A stretch of 64,000 bases of DNA. It comes from Apoderus coryli (Eukaryota > Arthropoda > Insecta > Coleoptera > Attelabidae). The stretch's first letter is position 1, and every line of letters starts with the position of its first letter. A program made the translations under genes and the position numbers. The notes under the pieces were generated by a model that saw nothing but the letters and a program-made list of their open reading frames with translations, was not told the origin of the DNA and searched no databases. The stretch covers positions 25,916,001 through 25,980,000 of the forward strand of contig OU452201.1 of assembly GCA_911728435.2 (NCBI GenBank), written 5' to 3'. Below, piece after piece: positions 57,101 through 64,000 of this stretch.

Positions 57101-60100
57101 ATTCAATTATTTAAACAAAGATCTACATAGATTTTAAGCTTAAGGAATAATGTAGTATCATCATTCATCGCACCCGTCAGAATTTCAGTTAAAGTATTAC
57201 CTATCACTTGAAACATTTTAACAAACCCAACGAATTTGAGTAACTTAAACAGTATTTGTTAGTTTGTTTCTTTAGTTATCTATTATACAGGGTGTCCATG
57301 AAATTACTGTACAACGCTTAACCACAAATTTCTCAACTAAAAATATCTAGGCGAATATACCAAATATCCAAAGTCCAGAGGCGTTAAGTTGGGTGACCTT
57401 GCTGGCCGATTTCCGATCCATCTATTAGGATATGTTTCATTTGAAAATCTGCGAACGCTGGTACTAAAGAAGGGTGGCGCTCCGTCGTGCACAAACCACA
57501 TTTCAGCACGAATATGTGGGATTCTCATTGGCTTGATGAGATGGTAAAACGTCAGCCGACTTTCAGGGTCTTTTGGTAAAACATTTCGCACCTGTTAGAC
57601 ATGATACGGATGGAGTAACTGCTCTCGTAGCATGTTATTAATTTATACTTCTGGAAATCTCCAATCCAACTACTCTTCAAACTCAGCAGTCCTAATTGTA
57701 AGTTGGCGTCCTGGCTTAACATTATTTCCATGAAAACTACCTCTTTCTCTATGTTACTTACTTCTTAATATTCGTGAAAGTTTGATAGGAATTCTGGATA
57801 TTTTTCACGATAGACTCTGACACTCATACGTCCATTTCTCTCACATAATCCATATACCAGAAGCATGTCGACCTTCTCAGCGATAGAATAATGGTCCATT
57901 TTAAAGAACCAATAATTATTTACGTAAAAGAAATAAAAACTATCGTTATGTCAGATTATTTATTTTATTGTTGCCTAGTAAACAAACATAACAATTATTT
58001 TAAACATTGTTCAGAATTAAAACTTTCGACATATATTTTTTCGTGTCGAATAAATAGGCAATGATCAATTTCAAGGTATTGTAAATAATCTTTTTCTAGA
58101 TAAACTGTATGTCTAGCGCAAACTTTTCTTTACGAATCACGCACCATTTTTAAATTTCTAGGCATTAACAAAAAATCGGTTAGTTTCAAAATTAGTGAAA
58201 ATTGATAAAGGCGTTTAGAAAATAATTATTCTGAAAAAACGATATTAATTTAAGAACTTTAGCGCCCTGTAGGCAAAACGGCTAGATCGGCTTATTTTTA
58301 GTTGAGGAATTTGCAGTTAAGCGTTTTACAGTCATTTCATGGATATATTATACCTACTGTATTATGTCTTATTTTATTCTTTTAAGTAGCTATTATTTAT
58401 CTAAAACTTGAATTTGTTATTTATTTTATTTAACGTTATTTTATTGTTTATAGTATAGAGTATATTTTATATTTCTTTCAAAATAATTTTTAGAATTACA
58501 CGATACATTTTTTTAATCCATTCATTTCGTTCTGTTCTTGCATACAATGTTCTTATTTATTTATCTTTCTTTGGGTTTTGGCTCATTACAAAAATACTGT
58601 TTTTTTTTTTAAACAATATACCTAACTAGATAAAAACTTCATAAATAAGTTCAAATTTACTGGAGGGTTAATATCTGGCATTTTAACTTAAATTAATTTG
58701 TATTAATAAAGACTCTTATAAGCCTAGCCTCGGAGCAATTTTGTTAGATGTTAGAAACCAGAAGGCATAAATAAAATAAAAAAGTACCAAAAGTAAACAC
58801 AACGTAGATATGTGGTAAGAATACATGAAGGTCGAAAAATGTCTAGAGGCAAACATTTAAATTTTTACAATTCGATCGAAAGAAATGAACACTGTTTCCG
58901 CTGATCTTCTGATGTTGGTTGCCTCTGGTGAAGGAATAAATAAGAAGTCCTTATAATATAGTACCTACCTTATAAGAACAAAATATTCAGCAAAAGAATC
59001 TCACTAGTTACCGTGTTATTTCAATGTTTCGTAATTGTACTAATTGAGTAAGTTGTAAGTTGATATTCCAAATATAAATTTTCTCAATTTGCTTGGTTTT
59101 AATCATTTTTTGTCTACCAGTAACGAAAGAGACAATACTTTCTTTGTATGTAAAATAGAGCCTGATCAGTTATATGCACATAACATTATTTATATACAAC
59201 CCGTCTGCAAAACCAGAAAACCAATCAAGAGGAATTTAGGTCAGAAAACGACCGCGAAGTTCGTTATAAAAAATGGAGCCCAATAAGATGAATGTAAGTA
59301 ATTGATATACAACTCCTCAACAAAACAAGTTCAATAACGAAGTGGAATTTAGTTATAAAAAGACGGAGGCGATTAAAACGTGCCTGCGTTTATATAAATG
59401 ATATACACAGCGGAGGCTAGTCAAAGTAGAGGCCATAAAGATACATTTACATATATTGTTTAGATATACAATATGCCTCGATATGGCAACATCGTCGGTG
59501 ACCATTAGGTCGAGATAACATATCCAATTATATGCACCGGAGGAGATTTTGTCATGTCATATGCGGAGCCCGGTTTCTATCTTGAGTCTATACTTTTTTC
59601 GTATATATTTTTTTTACGAATTTTCTTCCCCTCTCAAGTTGCCTTTGTTTATTTTTTTCCGGGGAATTCAAATATGCAATGTATACACGCGTAAATAACG
59701 TGGTTCTGGTGGAGGCCAGGGCGCCTTATCCACGTATGGAGCCCACTAAGATAGATGTGCACGTATATATATATATATATATATATAAATAAACAAACAA
59801 AGATATTCAACTAAGTTGACAGAGTATAGTATATCACCGATATATATATATATAGATATATAAACTTTTGAACTGAGGTCATTTTTAGGATCCAGGGGTC
59901 ATAAAATGAAGTACTGCATAAAAAATTTTCAAAATTTCGGTTGTGTCGATCTCCTGAATAGTTAGATTTTTTTTAAAAATCTACTAAAAATAGTAGTAGG
60001 TAGTAATATTATAAGTACTTTAAAATAATCGGTTATACAGCGATAACTTGTTGCATAATCATAAAGAGTGTCAGATTGACAGCTTAAATAATCCGACCAC

Positions 60101-60916
60101 GAAGCTGTTGTAGCTGCTATTCCTGAATTTATACCGAAAATCAAACTGACGTAAGTAGCATGTAATGTAAAGTATGCCACTGTTGGCGGACGGGTCAATA
60201 TTACAAAAGGAGCAGCTTACGAATTCCAGGTCCAGATTTTTAGAGATCAACGAATTAAGTTCTTTCAGAGATTTAAACTATAATATCAATACATGTGTAA
60301 CATAAATTTAAGAGAATACGAAACGTAAACATTTTTATGAGAACTTGGGGTAGGTTAAAACCAAAAACAATATATCTGGTCGTAGACTCATTTCTTTCAC
60401 AACCAATACCCAAAATATAACGAATGGTTTATTATGCAACCAATAATATTTGTAGTTGCTCAACACGTATTCAAAAACGAACGTATTTAGAAGAAAATAA
60501 AGATAATACGGCATTATTCGAAAGGTCGTTTTCTTACGTGATATCCAAACTATACAACGGATTGCCCAATGATGTGGTAGAACGTTTAAGAGCCATTTAC
60601 TGACTTTGATTCTTGGCAATGATTGATCTTATGAATGGGTTGTACAATTTTATTTGATATATTTTGTAAATATGTAAGGTGCTTTATTATATGTGGTGTT
60701 TTATTTTGTAAATAATAGGGACAATGGTTATTGATATGTATAATATTTTCCGTTTAGCTTGACTTCTTTTTTTTCCATTTTTTTTTTGTTTCTTTTTGTA
60801 AATTAATGTAGGTATTTTGTTCCATAAATGTACGGTTAAGATAAGAGGCTATGCAATGCCTCAACTTCGCCTTTTGTGATGTAATTTGTTGTAAAAATTA
60901 TAATCACAATAAAGTC

Positions 60917-60950
<34 letters not shown>

Positions 60951-61579
60951 AAAGTAGGCAATGATATAGAGAATTACCATTCTCACTAATTGCAGTAGTT
61001 AATTAATATTGAAATAATATACGTTACCTTTTCGCACAAAAGAATAATATCATGATTGCTGCCATCTACGGAACTGACGCAATGCGATAATTTGATAATA
61101 CACAGATCTGACATTGCCTTCTTATCGTATATGGGTTCGCTGACGACAGGTTTGAGAGACACACTGAATTTTCCGGGTACATCACCTTCAAGAAAAACTT
61201 GAAAACACAGTCGTACAGCATTTAAATCTATTGAGGTCGGTTGGCTTCGATGATTAAATCCCTCTGAACAAATGAAAGAAAATATATATAATATAAATAT
61301 AATGTTATTCATATCCTGTGTTTTTATGTAAATGATAATGAGAATATGTTTGAGGTACAACAATATAATTCCTATATACTGAGCAATTATTCCTACTTAC
61401 GTCTATAAGGGTCTACTCTAATTTCTTCTCGGACTCGTAGAGCTTGTTCTATGTCTCGTTTCTTCACACATTGTATGCCTAAATTTGAAAACTGTACAGT
61501 CATTGATTCAGATGAGATTTCTAATGTACATACACCCTTTTTACAACCTTCTCTACCAACTAAATTGTGTGGATGTGCT
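38859..61579 (-). CDS. dl: Dorsal-type NF-kB transcription factor (3' two thirds, 7 exons)
   Basis: Minus-strand exons 61401-61579, 61028-61263, 51675-51915, 49638-49721, 43289-43345, 42139-42285 and 38859-39160 join with consistent phases. The product starts inside the Rel homology domain (AHPHNLVGREGCKKGVCT), then GFNHRSQPTSIDLNAVRLCF, PIYDKKAMSDLCIIKLSHC and CEKVAKEDIQIRFYEE. The dimerisation (IPT) part follows (HKQHAIYFRTPRYKTLDVTE, then VKVFIQLRRPSDG), then the nuclear localisation signal KGKRKRPKLEDPNQIL. A Ser/Pro/Tyr-rich region and an acidic C-terminus (NIPQYVNDLLDLDTHNIDSA) end it. Dorsal acts downstream of Toll: held in the cytoplasm by Cactus, then imported to control patterning and immune genes. 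The DNA-contacting N-terminal RHD exons and promoter lie right of the window. It converges on the NRF-6-like gene. Confidence 0.97.
39897..40571 (+). mobile_element. short piggyBac-derived element, C-terminal part only
   Basis: GTGGCTCATATAT at 39897 is inverted at 40555-40571, with another direct copy (GGCTCATATAT) at 40031. Inside, the plus strand around 40325-40420 reads FCICEICKEKNGQMIGLCVD and then PCFKIYQEGI before a stop. This is the cysteine-rich zinc-finger tail of a piggyBac transposase. The rest of the gene is missing. Confidence 0.65.
40590..41620 (+). mobile_element. non-LTR retrotransposon relic (RT N-terminal part)
   Basis: Plus-strand pieces read HFQELLNRNRIVDNAALDRL, LGEVPSLQEVDKPIRQL, then in other frames SLSIAGR, TQYGFRPNRG and GFIDLVKACDFVNREASWGI. 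This is the order of early RT blocks in the same LINE family as 975-2040. Multiple frameshifts; dead. Lies in the dorsal intron 39161-42138. Confidence 0.75.
42139..42285 (-). CDS. dl: dorsal exon (Tyr/Pro/Ser-rich)
   Basis: Acceptor TTTTTGTAG, donor GTTAGC, phase 1 both sides. It encodes TTSPYDGTVYGYYSPNYIQM, ETITPSPSPGS, then VGAMMISP. Low-complexity activation-type sequence with fitting phases. Confidence 0.88.
42286..43288. other. dorsal intron, nothing recognised
   Basis: AT-rich intron without ORF or repeat that I can name. Confidence 0.5.
43289..43345 (-). CDS. dl: dorsal exon
   Basis: A 57-base exon (acceptor TTTTCAG, donor GTAAGA, phase 1 both sides) encoding DVQYQINHQLNVVKPEPR. 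It is the start of the C-terminal regulatory region. VKPEP resembles a sumoylation-type motif (psi-K-x-E); this is inference. Confidence 0.88.
43346..45544. other. dorsal intron, left part; nothing firm
   Basis: No coding signal. A possible inverted LINE tail (AATAATAATAAGCTTTATTG) begins at about 45097. Confidence 0.4.
45545..46131. repeat. left arm of large inverted repeat flanking the DD41D element
   Basis: Several blocks match, in inverted order and orientation, blocks right of the transposon: 45590-45640 with 49345-49425 (AACTATCCCCTGATCT), 45850-45950 with 48520-48600 (AAACATGGTTTT, CTCGATGTAGAAAG), 46000-46065 with 48415-48470 and 46066-46100 with 48360-48410. Identity is moderate and the arms are interrupted, so the palindrome is older than the transposon at its centre. 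Confidence 0.7.
46132..46471 (+). repeat. left terminal inverted repeat of DD41D element
   Basis: 340 bases, reverse complement of 47879-48218. Contains CCCCCTAGCGGGGG, itself a small palindrome. Confidence 0.9.
46701..47774 (+). CDS. DD41D mariner-type transposase
   Basis: A 357-residue ORF from ATG 46701 to TAA 47774. The open frame extends to 46662 but without an earlier ATG. An N-terminal helix-turn-helix pair (ERVEIVKLYFQNNSSARLTA and STRQLAEASGVSRSSIIRIL) binds the ends. Catalytic aspartates are seen in FSDECTFYLNG, YFQQDGAPPHY and RSPDLSPLDFFLWGHL. Between the second D (QQD) and the third (PLD) there are 41 residues. WPARSPD before the third aspartate is typical. No stop or frameshift was found, so it could be active. 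Relatives of the same broad group are the relics at 14754-15320, 19525-19830 and 57288-58350. Confidence 0.93.
   Translation: MIYSILERVEIVKLYFQNNSSARLTARLFNERHPDKNVNDVYVGKLVKKFVDTGSVCNVKHQPQKPIRNEAVEVAVLGHVEMDHSQSTRQLAEASGVSRSSIIRILKAYKFHPYKIKLVQELNEDDPDRRLQFCEAMSQRLIEDPQLLFNICFSDECTFYLNGAVNRHNCRYWDDSNPHLFREVHTQYPQKINVWCGILGNHIIGPLFIPGNLTGEVYLNMLEDTIDPLITQIIEDDQNHTADRLYFQQDGAPPHYVAPVRQFLDDRFPGRWIGRRGPIEWPARSPDLSPLDFFLWGHLKNKCFATKPESIEDLRQRITEKCRNITPDMLQNVRNRFEQNLYYCMESNGSHFQHLLM
47879..48218 (-). repeat. right terminal inverted repeat of DD41D element
   Basis: Reverse complement of 46132-46471, ending GGACCACCCTG next to TA. Confidence 0.9.
48911..49217. mobile_element. foldback MITE
   Basis: A nearly palindromic ~307-bp unit. 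The left arm (TAATTATTAACTATCATTAA, CATTTCGATGTG, GGTATTTCTTTTTAT) reappears inverted from 49095 to 49217. The centre, about 49036-49090, is the loop. Non-coding. Confidence 0.75.
49244..49271 (+). ncRNA. hammerhead-like core, second copy, degenerate
   Basis: CTGATGA (49244-49250) and CGAAAC (49266-49271) flank a 15-base spacer, followed by ATGTATGG. Compare 9345-9378 on the minus strand (CTGATGA ... CGAAACATGT). Stem II is weak here, so it is a relic at best. Confidence 0.35.
49638..49721 (-). CDS. dl: dorsal exon (nuclear localisation signal)
   Basis: Acceptor TTTTATAG, donor GTAAGT, phase 1 both sides. It encodes VSFSEKGKRKRPKLEDPNQI and then LRQLQGHE. The basic KGKRKRPK cluster directly after the Rel domain is the canonical import signal masked by Cactus. 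A second AG (TTTAG, 49711) would break phase. Confidence 0.93.
50521..51915 (-). CDS. dl: alternative dorsal 3' exon by intron retention (Dorsal-B type)
   Basis: If donor 51674 is not used, the frame stays open for about 384 further codons to a stop at 50521-50523. The added tail begins GRPPYWSFRRNLAKKVNSEL. It contains LNSILENDAKLLNKQ, a PPLPPKRSKK block, GFFSKLFGRKSKTPN and a hydrophilic end (DIDMNLDLTEAENYALYTRM). It lacks the KRKRPK nuclear localisation signal, which sits in the skipped exon. A Drosophila splice form, Dorsal-B, is likewise made by replacing the C-terminus and losing the NLS. AATAAA hexamers on the minus strand at 50305-50310 and 50316-50321 could end the transcript. Such a long open intron is very unlikely by chance in AT-rich DNA. 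Confidence 0.85.
   Translation of the reverse strand, partial: VAKEDIQIRFYEEKDGKTVWEGYADFQPSQVHKQHAIYFRTPRYKTLDVTEPVKVFIQLRRPSDGITSEPLPFQLLPLDSGRPPYWSFRRNLAKKVNSELLNSILENDAKLLNKQMRETQKSVDVESMETNNNDITSDWIQSNNDVIVENNKVITAEEKSFNEIINQVEVELDEIYSATHAKLLSELESGTSLPNEESFDDSRTYTSFQMALKNPVSITVSRPLVPPSPLMEIAPNKRDNDMERLPPLPPKRSKKIETYIGGSINSINQPESILTRSNSTLKSETFNRSHSINLQRPKSQVELSPPNKDLPPAPNYSTLPNPKKRGFFSKLFGRKSKTPNPSREASVTPSLASTKSLQHPGSTNLLNVNNTSAGNISTHSSNSIRIPLKDSPPVSQPNVTTVVVSDDIDMNLDLTEAENYALYTRMAPFATQSEFDEVSCYYAPVEGGKLLTNAEVTARLLSKS
51675..51915 (-). CDS. dl: dorsal exon (IPT/dimerisation domain)
   Basis: Acceptor ATATAG, phase 0. It runs VAKEDIQIRFYEEKDGKTVW, VHKQHAIYFRTPRY, VKVFIQLRRPSDG and ends LPLDS before donor GTAGGC (phase 1). 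That donor is weaker than the GTAAGT used elsewhere in the gene, in line with optional retention of the next intron. Confidence 0.96.
52018..52140 (+). mobile_element. solitary mariner-type tip
   Basis: TA followed by CAGGGTGTCCCACCGG is a typical end of a Tc1/mariner element. No matching second end or transposase was found nearby, so it is a truncated relic. Confidence 0.45.
52262..53567 (-). mobile_element. jockey-like LINE, 5'-truncated, inverted
   Basis: Minus strand. RT begins near 53550 with a fragment before MYDIGFSGNLIAFFDSYLTT, then SSGAPQSSTLAPLLFEIFVN. FADYLKLYR stands where an active enzyme has F/Y-A-D-D, then WCALNRLPLNAAKCKLITFT and a C-terminal part to 52454. The 3' end is an (ATT)n run, read AATAATAAT on the plus strand at 52262-52285. 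Loss of the second catalytic aspartate and a break near 52925-52850 mark it as dead. Confidence 0.88.
53568..54415 (+). mobile_element. LINE 3' part joined head to head
   Basis: The plus strand reads, with stops, RRIQRVQNSCLGLIHGIRK, then FKDRISIPKHCFKGAFHSVF and SSINSVPRQFRTLSCP, followed by a U-rich 3' region ending in TATTATTATTAT (near 54389). This is the C-terminus and 3' UTR of a jockey-like LINE in opposite orientation to its left neighbour. Confidence 0.75.
54416..55072. other. dorsal intron, nothing recognised
   Basis: No ORF or repeat that I can assign. Confidence 0.45.
55073..55600 (+). repeat. cluster of GCACTGGGCTCC repeats with TA microsatellite
   Basis: After a (TA)n run at 55080-55100, the motif CGCTAnnnGCACTGGGCTCC occurs three times (about 55135, 55363 and 55555). 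Related GGAGCCCACTGGG (near 55261) and GGAGGCCACT (near 55181) pieces lie among ATACACATATAC stretches. Non-coding. Confidence 0.6.
55891..57075 (+). repeat. local duplication, copy A
   Basis: Shares a long collinear run of blocks with 58501-59475 in the same orientation, for example TTAATCCATTCATTTC, TTCTTTGGGTTT, AACCAGAAGGCAT, GTTACCGTGTTATTTCAATG and CCAATAAGATGAATGTAA. Divergence is clear, with many indels. Non-coding. Confidence 0.8.
57288..58350 (-). mobile_element. decayed mariner-type element between the duplicated blocks
   Basis: The left end CAGGGTGTCCATGAAATTAC follows TA (57286-57287). The right end (58290-58350) is an imperfect inverted copy, sharing GCGTTTTACAG/CTGTACAACGC and TTAGTTGAG/CTCAACTAA. 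The minus strand holds a transposase relic: VHDGAPPFFSTSVRRFSNET, PNRWIGNRPARSPNLTPLDF, with stops and lost N-terminal parts. Non-autonomous now. Confidence 0.8.
58501..59475 (+). repeat. local duplication, copy B
   Basis: Direct counterpart of 55891-57075, separated from it by the mariner relic. Beyond the shared part, both copies run into repeats of the type GGAG(C/G)CC...AAGATAGATGT(A/G)CA(C/T)AT. Confidence 0.8.
59763..59790. repeat. (TA)n microsatellite
   Basis: Perfect TA run, with a second shorter one near 59840-59862. Confidence 0.9.
60410..60955 (+). mobile_element. jockey-like LINE 3' end with ATT tail
   Basis: The plus strand reads STRIQKRTYLEENKDNTALF, SFSYVISKLYNGLPNDVVER and LRAIY before a stop, the usual C-terminus of jockey-like RT proteins. 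A 3' UTR follows, then AATAAAG (near 60909) and a (TTA)n tail to about 60950. 5'-truncated. Confidence 0.8.
61028..61263 (-). CDS. dl: dorsal exon (RHD N-terminal half, end)
   Basis: Acceptor TTGTTCAG, donor GTAACG, phase 1 to 0. It encodes GFNHRSQPTSIDLNAVRLCF, QVFLEG and PIYDKKAMSDLCIIKLSH, ending CEK. The motifs are near-invariant in insect Dorsal. Confidence 0.97.
61401..61579 (-). CDS. dl: dorsal exon (RHD N-terminal half, part)
   Basis: Acceptor TTTTCAG, donor GTAAGT. It encodes AHPHNLVGREGCKKGVCTLE through IEQALRVREEIRVDPYR. The first base completes a codon from an exon outside the window. HPHNLVG and GVC are standard Dorsal/Rel blocks. Confidence 0.96.
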
Positions 61580-62692
61580 CTGAAAACATTAAAATAACAC
61601 AACTAAATACCTACTACATAACGAAGGTTTTTAAAATGTACAAAAAAGCTGTTTTATGAGAAGCACTGAAAGTTGCGAATAATGAGAATTAAGACAGAGG
61701 CAGACTACTATCACTTGACGTGAGTTCACATGCTATTACGCTATTATGCGTGCTTATAAATAAAAAAGTTTAGAAGTAGACTCATCAACACCTGCAGCTC
61801 ACGGCAAGTTATAGACAACTGCATAATTTTGTTCTTGGAAATTTACATTTTCGGTACGCCTGCTATATTATCACGCGTGAGAGCAGTGTTGCCTTTTATA
61901 CATAATTATCGAATTTTAATATAATTTTTTCATAGATTTGCATGTAATTTACATTTACGACGAATTTTTGAACTTAGGTATAATTCGTGTATAAACGGTA
62001 CCTATGATTACAAGGAATTTAACTTTTATGATTATATGCTTATACCATTGTCTTTATTTATGCTGTATAAAGTCGGGCTTAGTCAAAATCGATCATTTTG
62101 GACAAGCGATCACATAATTTGAAACCGTGCTAGCGGCAACACTGGGTCAGTCAAACAAAATATATTATGTAATAAAAATGATCTGCGGTGTTACGTAGTC
62201 TGTTTCTGAGACGTGATGGCATGTGACTTTTTGCCGACGTGATAACACGTGACCTCACGGGACGTGATAATAGTCTATCAATTATCAAATCGCAACTTGT
62301 AATGCTAGCTTTATTGGATCAAAGCAAAAAGACTTTTGATCTGGCGAACTTCAAGCTGCTAATTAGCAGGTTTTGATAATTATGCCTCGCTGAATTGACC
62401 AGTGTGAAAACAGCAGTTAAAATTCTAGCAGTTAATTCCGAACATTGCCGAATGGAGTATACCGGGGTGATTGATGATTTACATCAAATTGATGCAATGC
62501 AAATGCAAACTACATGTAGTATCATTAATATAAGTTAATTTACTTATATGGTAATAATTATTTGTCAATAAATAAATATTTCGACAGACATATTTGAGGT
62601 TAGAATATCAATTAATTCAAATGTTGTGTTCAGAGTGGTTATATACTACTAATATCAAGAAATTCATATATAAATAACATATATATTTCAGT
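61580..62692. other. dorsal intron, nothing recognised
   Basis: No further dorsal exon could be found here. The missing first RHD exon must be further right. Short CACGTGA-type palindromic words cluster near 62210-62280 (GACGTGAT, ACACGTGA), without a clear function. Confidence 0.4.
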
Positions 62693-64000
62693 GATATAAT
62701 TATCAGAGCCGTATTATTAATTTTTAAGCCCCCAACAACATTATAGCTGCTGACCTTATAGCTCAAAACTCGCAAGGCGTGCCACTTTGAAATTTATAGC
62801 ATAGATAGTCCTCTACATGTCCTTTGAACTCATATATGTTAGAATGACTTACACCCCGTCAGAGCCGTACTATATGATTTTTTTATTCCGGGATAATATT
62901 TTAACTGCTGACCCCATATCTCAAAACTAGCAAGGCATGCCACCTTGGAATTTAAAGCATAGAGAGTCCTCAACATACCCTTTGAACTCATAAATGTCAG
63001 AATGACTTACACCCCGTCAGAGCCGGACTATCTGATTTTTTTATTCCGCGACAGGTTTTAACTGCTGAACTCATAGCTCAAAACTGGCAAGGTGTGCCAC
63101 TTTGAAATTTATAGCATAGATAGTCCTCAAAATGTCCTTTGAACTTATATATGTGAGAATGACTTACACCCCGTCAGAGCCGTACTATATGATTTTTTTA
63201 TTCCGGGATAATATTTTAACTGCTGACCCCATATCTCAAAACTAGCAAGGCATGCCACCTTGGAATTTAAAGCATAGAGAGTCCTCAACATACCCTTTGA
63301 ACTCATAAATGTCAGAATGACTTACACCCCGTCAGAGCCGGACTATCTGATTTTTTTATTCCGCGACAGGTTTTAACTGCTGAACTCATAGCTCAAAACT
63401 GGCAAGGTGTGCCACTTTGAAATTTATAGCATAGATAGTCCTCAAAATGTCCTTTGAACTCATATATGTGAGAATGACTTACACCCCGTCAGAGCCGTAC
63501 TATATGATTTTTATATGATGATATGGGGTCAGCAGTTAAAATATTATCCCGGAATAAAAAAATCATATAGTACGGCTCTGACGGGGTGTAAGTCATTCTC
63601 ACATATATGAGTTCAAAGGACATTTTGAGGACTATCTATGCTATAAATTTCAAAGTGGCACACCTTGCCAGTTTTGAGCTATGAGTTCAGCAGTTAAAAC
63701 CTGTCGCGGAATAAAAAGTCAGATAGTCCGGCTCTGACGGGGTGTAAGTCATTCTGACATATATGGGTTCAAAGGACATTTTGAGGACTATCTATGCTAT
63801 AAATTTCAAAGTGGCACACCTTGCCAGTTTTGAGCTATGAGTTCAGCAGTTAAAACCTGTCGCGGAATAAAAAATCAGATAGTCCGGCTCTGACGGGGTG
63901 TAAGTCATTCTGACATTTATGAGTTCAAAGGGTATGTTGAGGACTCTCTATGCTATAAATTCCAAGGTGGCACGCCTTGCCAGTTTTGAGATATAGGGTC
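62693..64000. repeat. satellite array with dimeric period and orientation switch
   Basis: Monomers of 157-158 bp are recognised by GACTTACACCCCGTCAGAGC. They start at about 62843, 63001, 63158, 63316 and 63473. Two monomer types alternate: type A has CCGTACTATATG, CCGGGATAATATT and AGCAAGGCATGCC; type B has CCGGACTATCTG, CCGCGACAGG and GGCAAGGTGTGCC. The higher-order unit is therefore ~315 bp. Near 63515-63530 the array inverts, and the same monomers continue as reverse complement to the window end. The first unit (62693-62840) is more divergent. Confidence 0.93.

Noticed and set aside
62200..62290. Cluster of ACGTGA words as E-box or hypoxia-type enhancer
   Set aside because: Only a few short palindromic words; no spacing rule or conservation evidence to support a regulatory call.
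61580..62692. Search for the first Rel homology exon (RFRYECEGRSAGSIPG region)
   Set aside because: Not found on the minus strand between 61580 and the satellite, so it must lie outside the window.

Overview
This is a stretch of insect nuclear DNA. It is AT-rich, with intron-split genes, non-LTR retrotransposon tails of (ATT)n type, Tc1/mariner and piggyBac elements and a satellite block. The two host genes are an NF-kB factor of the Dorsal type and a nose-resistant-to-fluoxetine (NRF-6)-like membrane acyltransferase. A beetle or another holometabolous insect fits best, but the order cannot be fixed from the sequence. I saw no tRNA, rRNA or CRISPR.

Layout. The plus strand from about 2853 to 31815 carries eleven coding exons of the NRF-6/AT3 gene. 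Their splice phases all agree and give 485 residues. The N-terminal NRF-domain exons are not visible and probably lie left of the window. Its introns hold LINE relics, mariner and piggyBac relics, MITE-like inverted repeats, and a decayed multi-exon coding region on the opposite strand (9564-10730). The minus strand from 61579 down to 38859 carries the C-terminal two thirds of a dorsal orthologue: the second half of the Rel homology domain, the nuclear localisation signal and the C-terminal activation region. It includes a long intron-retention ORF that would make a Dorsal-B type protein without the NLS. The first dorsal exons lie right of the window. The two genes converge tail to tail.

The 7 kb between the two 3' ends (31816-38858) holds the most unusual item. 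This is an array of six hairpins at 34219-34654. Each has the identical 18-nt apical loop, TTGCGTGACTCTGCCCCT, closed by stems whose bases differ between copies while pairing is kept. That pattern of compensatory change suggests selection on RNA (or ssDNA) structure, and I do not recognise the family. The same interval holds a piggyBac derivative with its catalytic core deleted but its TTAA ends and zinc-finger tail intact, and a decayed retrocopy-like ORF.

Dorsal introns. One holds an apparently intact DD41D mariner-type transposon (46132-48218) with 340-bp terminal inverted repeats, inserted inside an older large inverted repeat. Another (51916-61027) holds two jockey-like LINE pieces, a roughly 1 kb local duplication flanking a decayed mariner, and a LINE 3' end. 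The right edge (62693-64000) is a satellite whose ~157-bp monomers alternate as a ~315-bp dimer and which flips orientation near 63520.

All calls come from reading and translating the sequence by eye. No database search, folding program or expression data was available.
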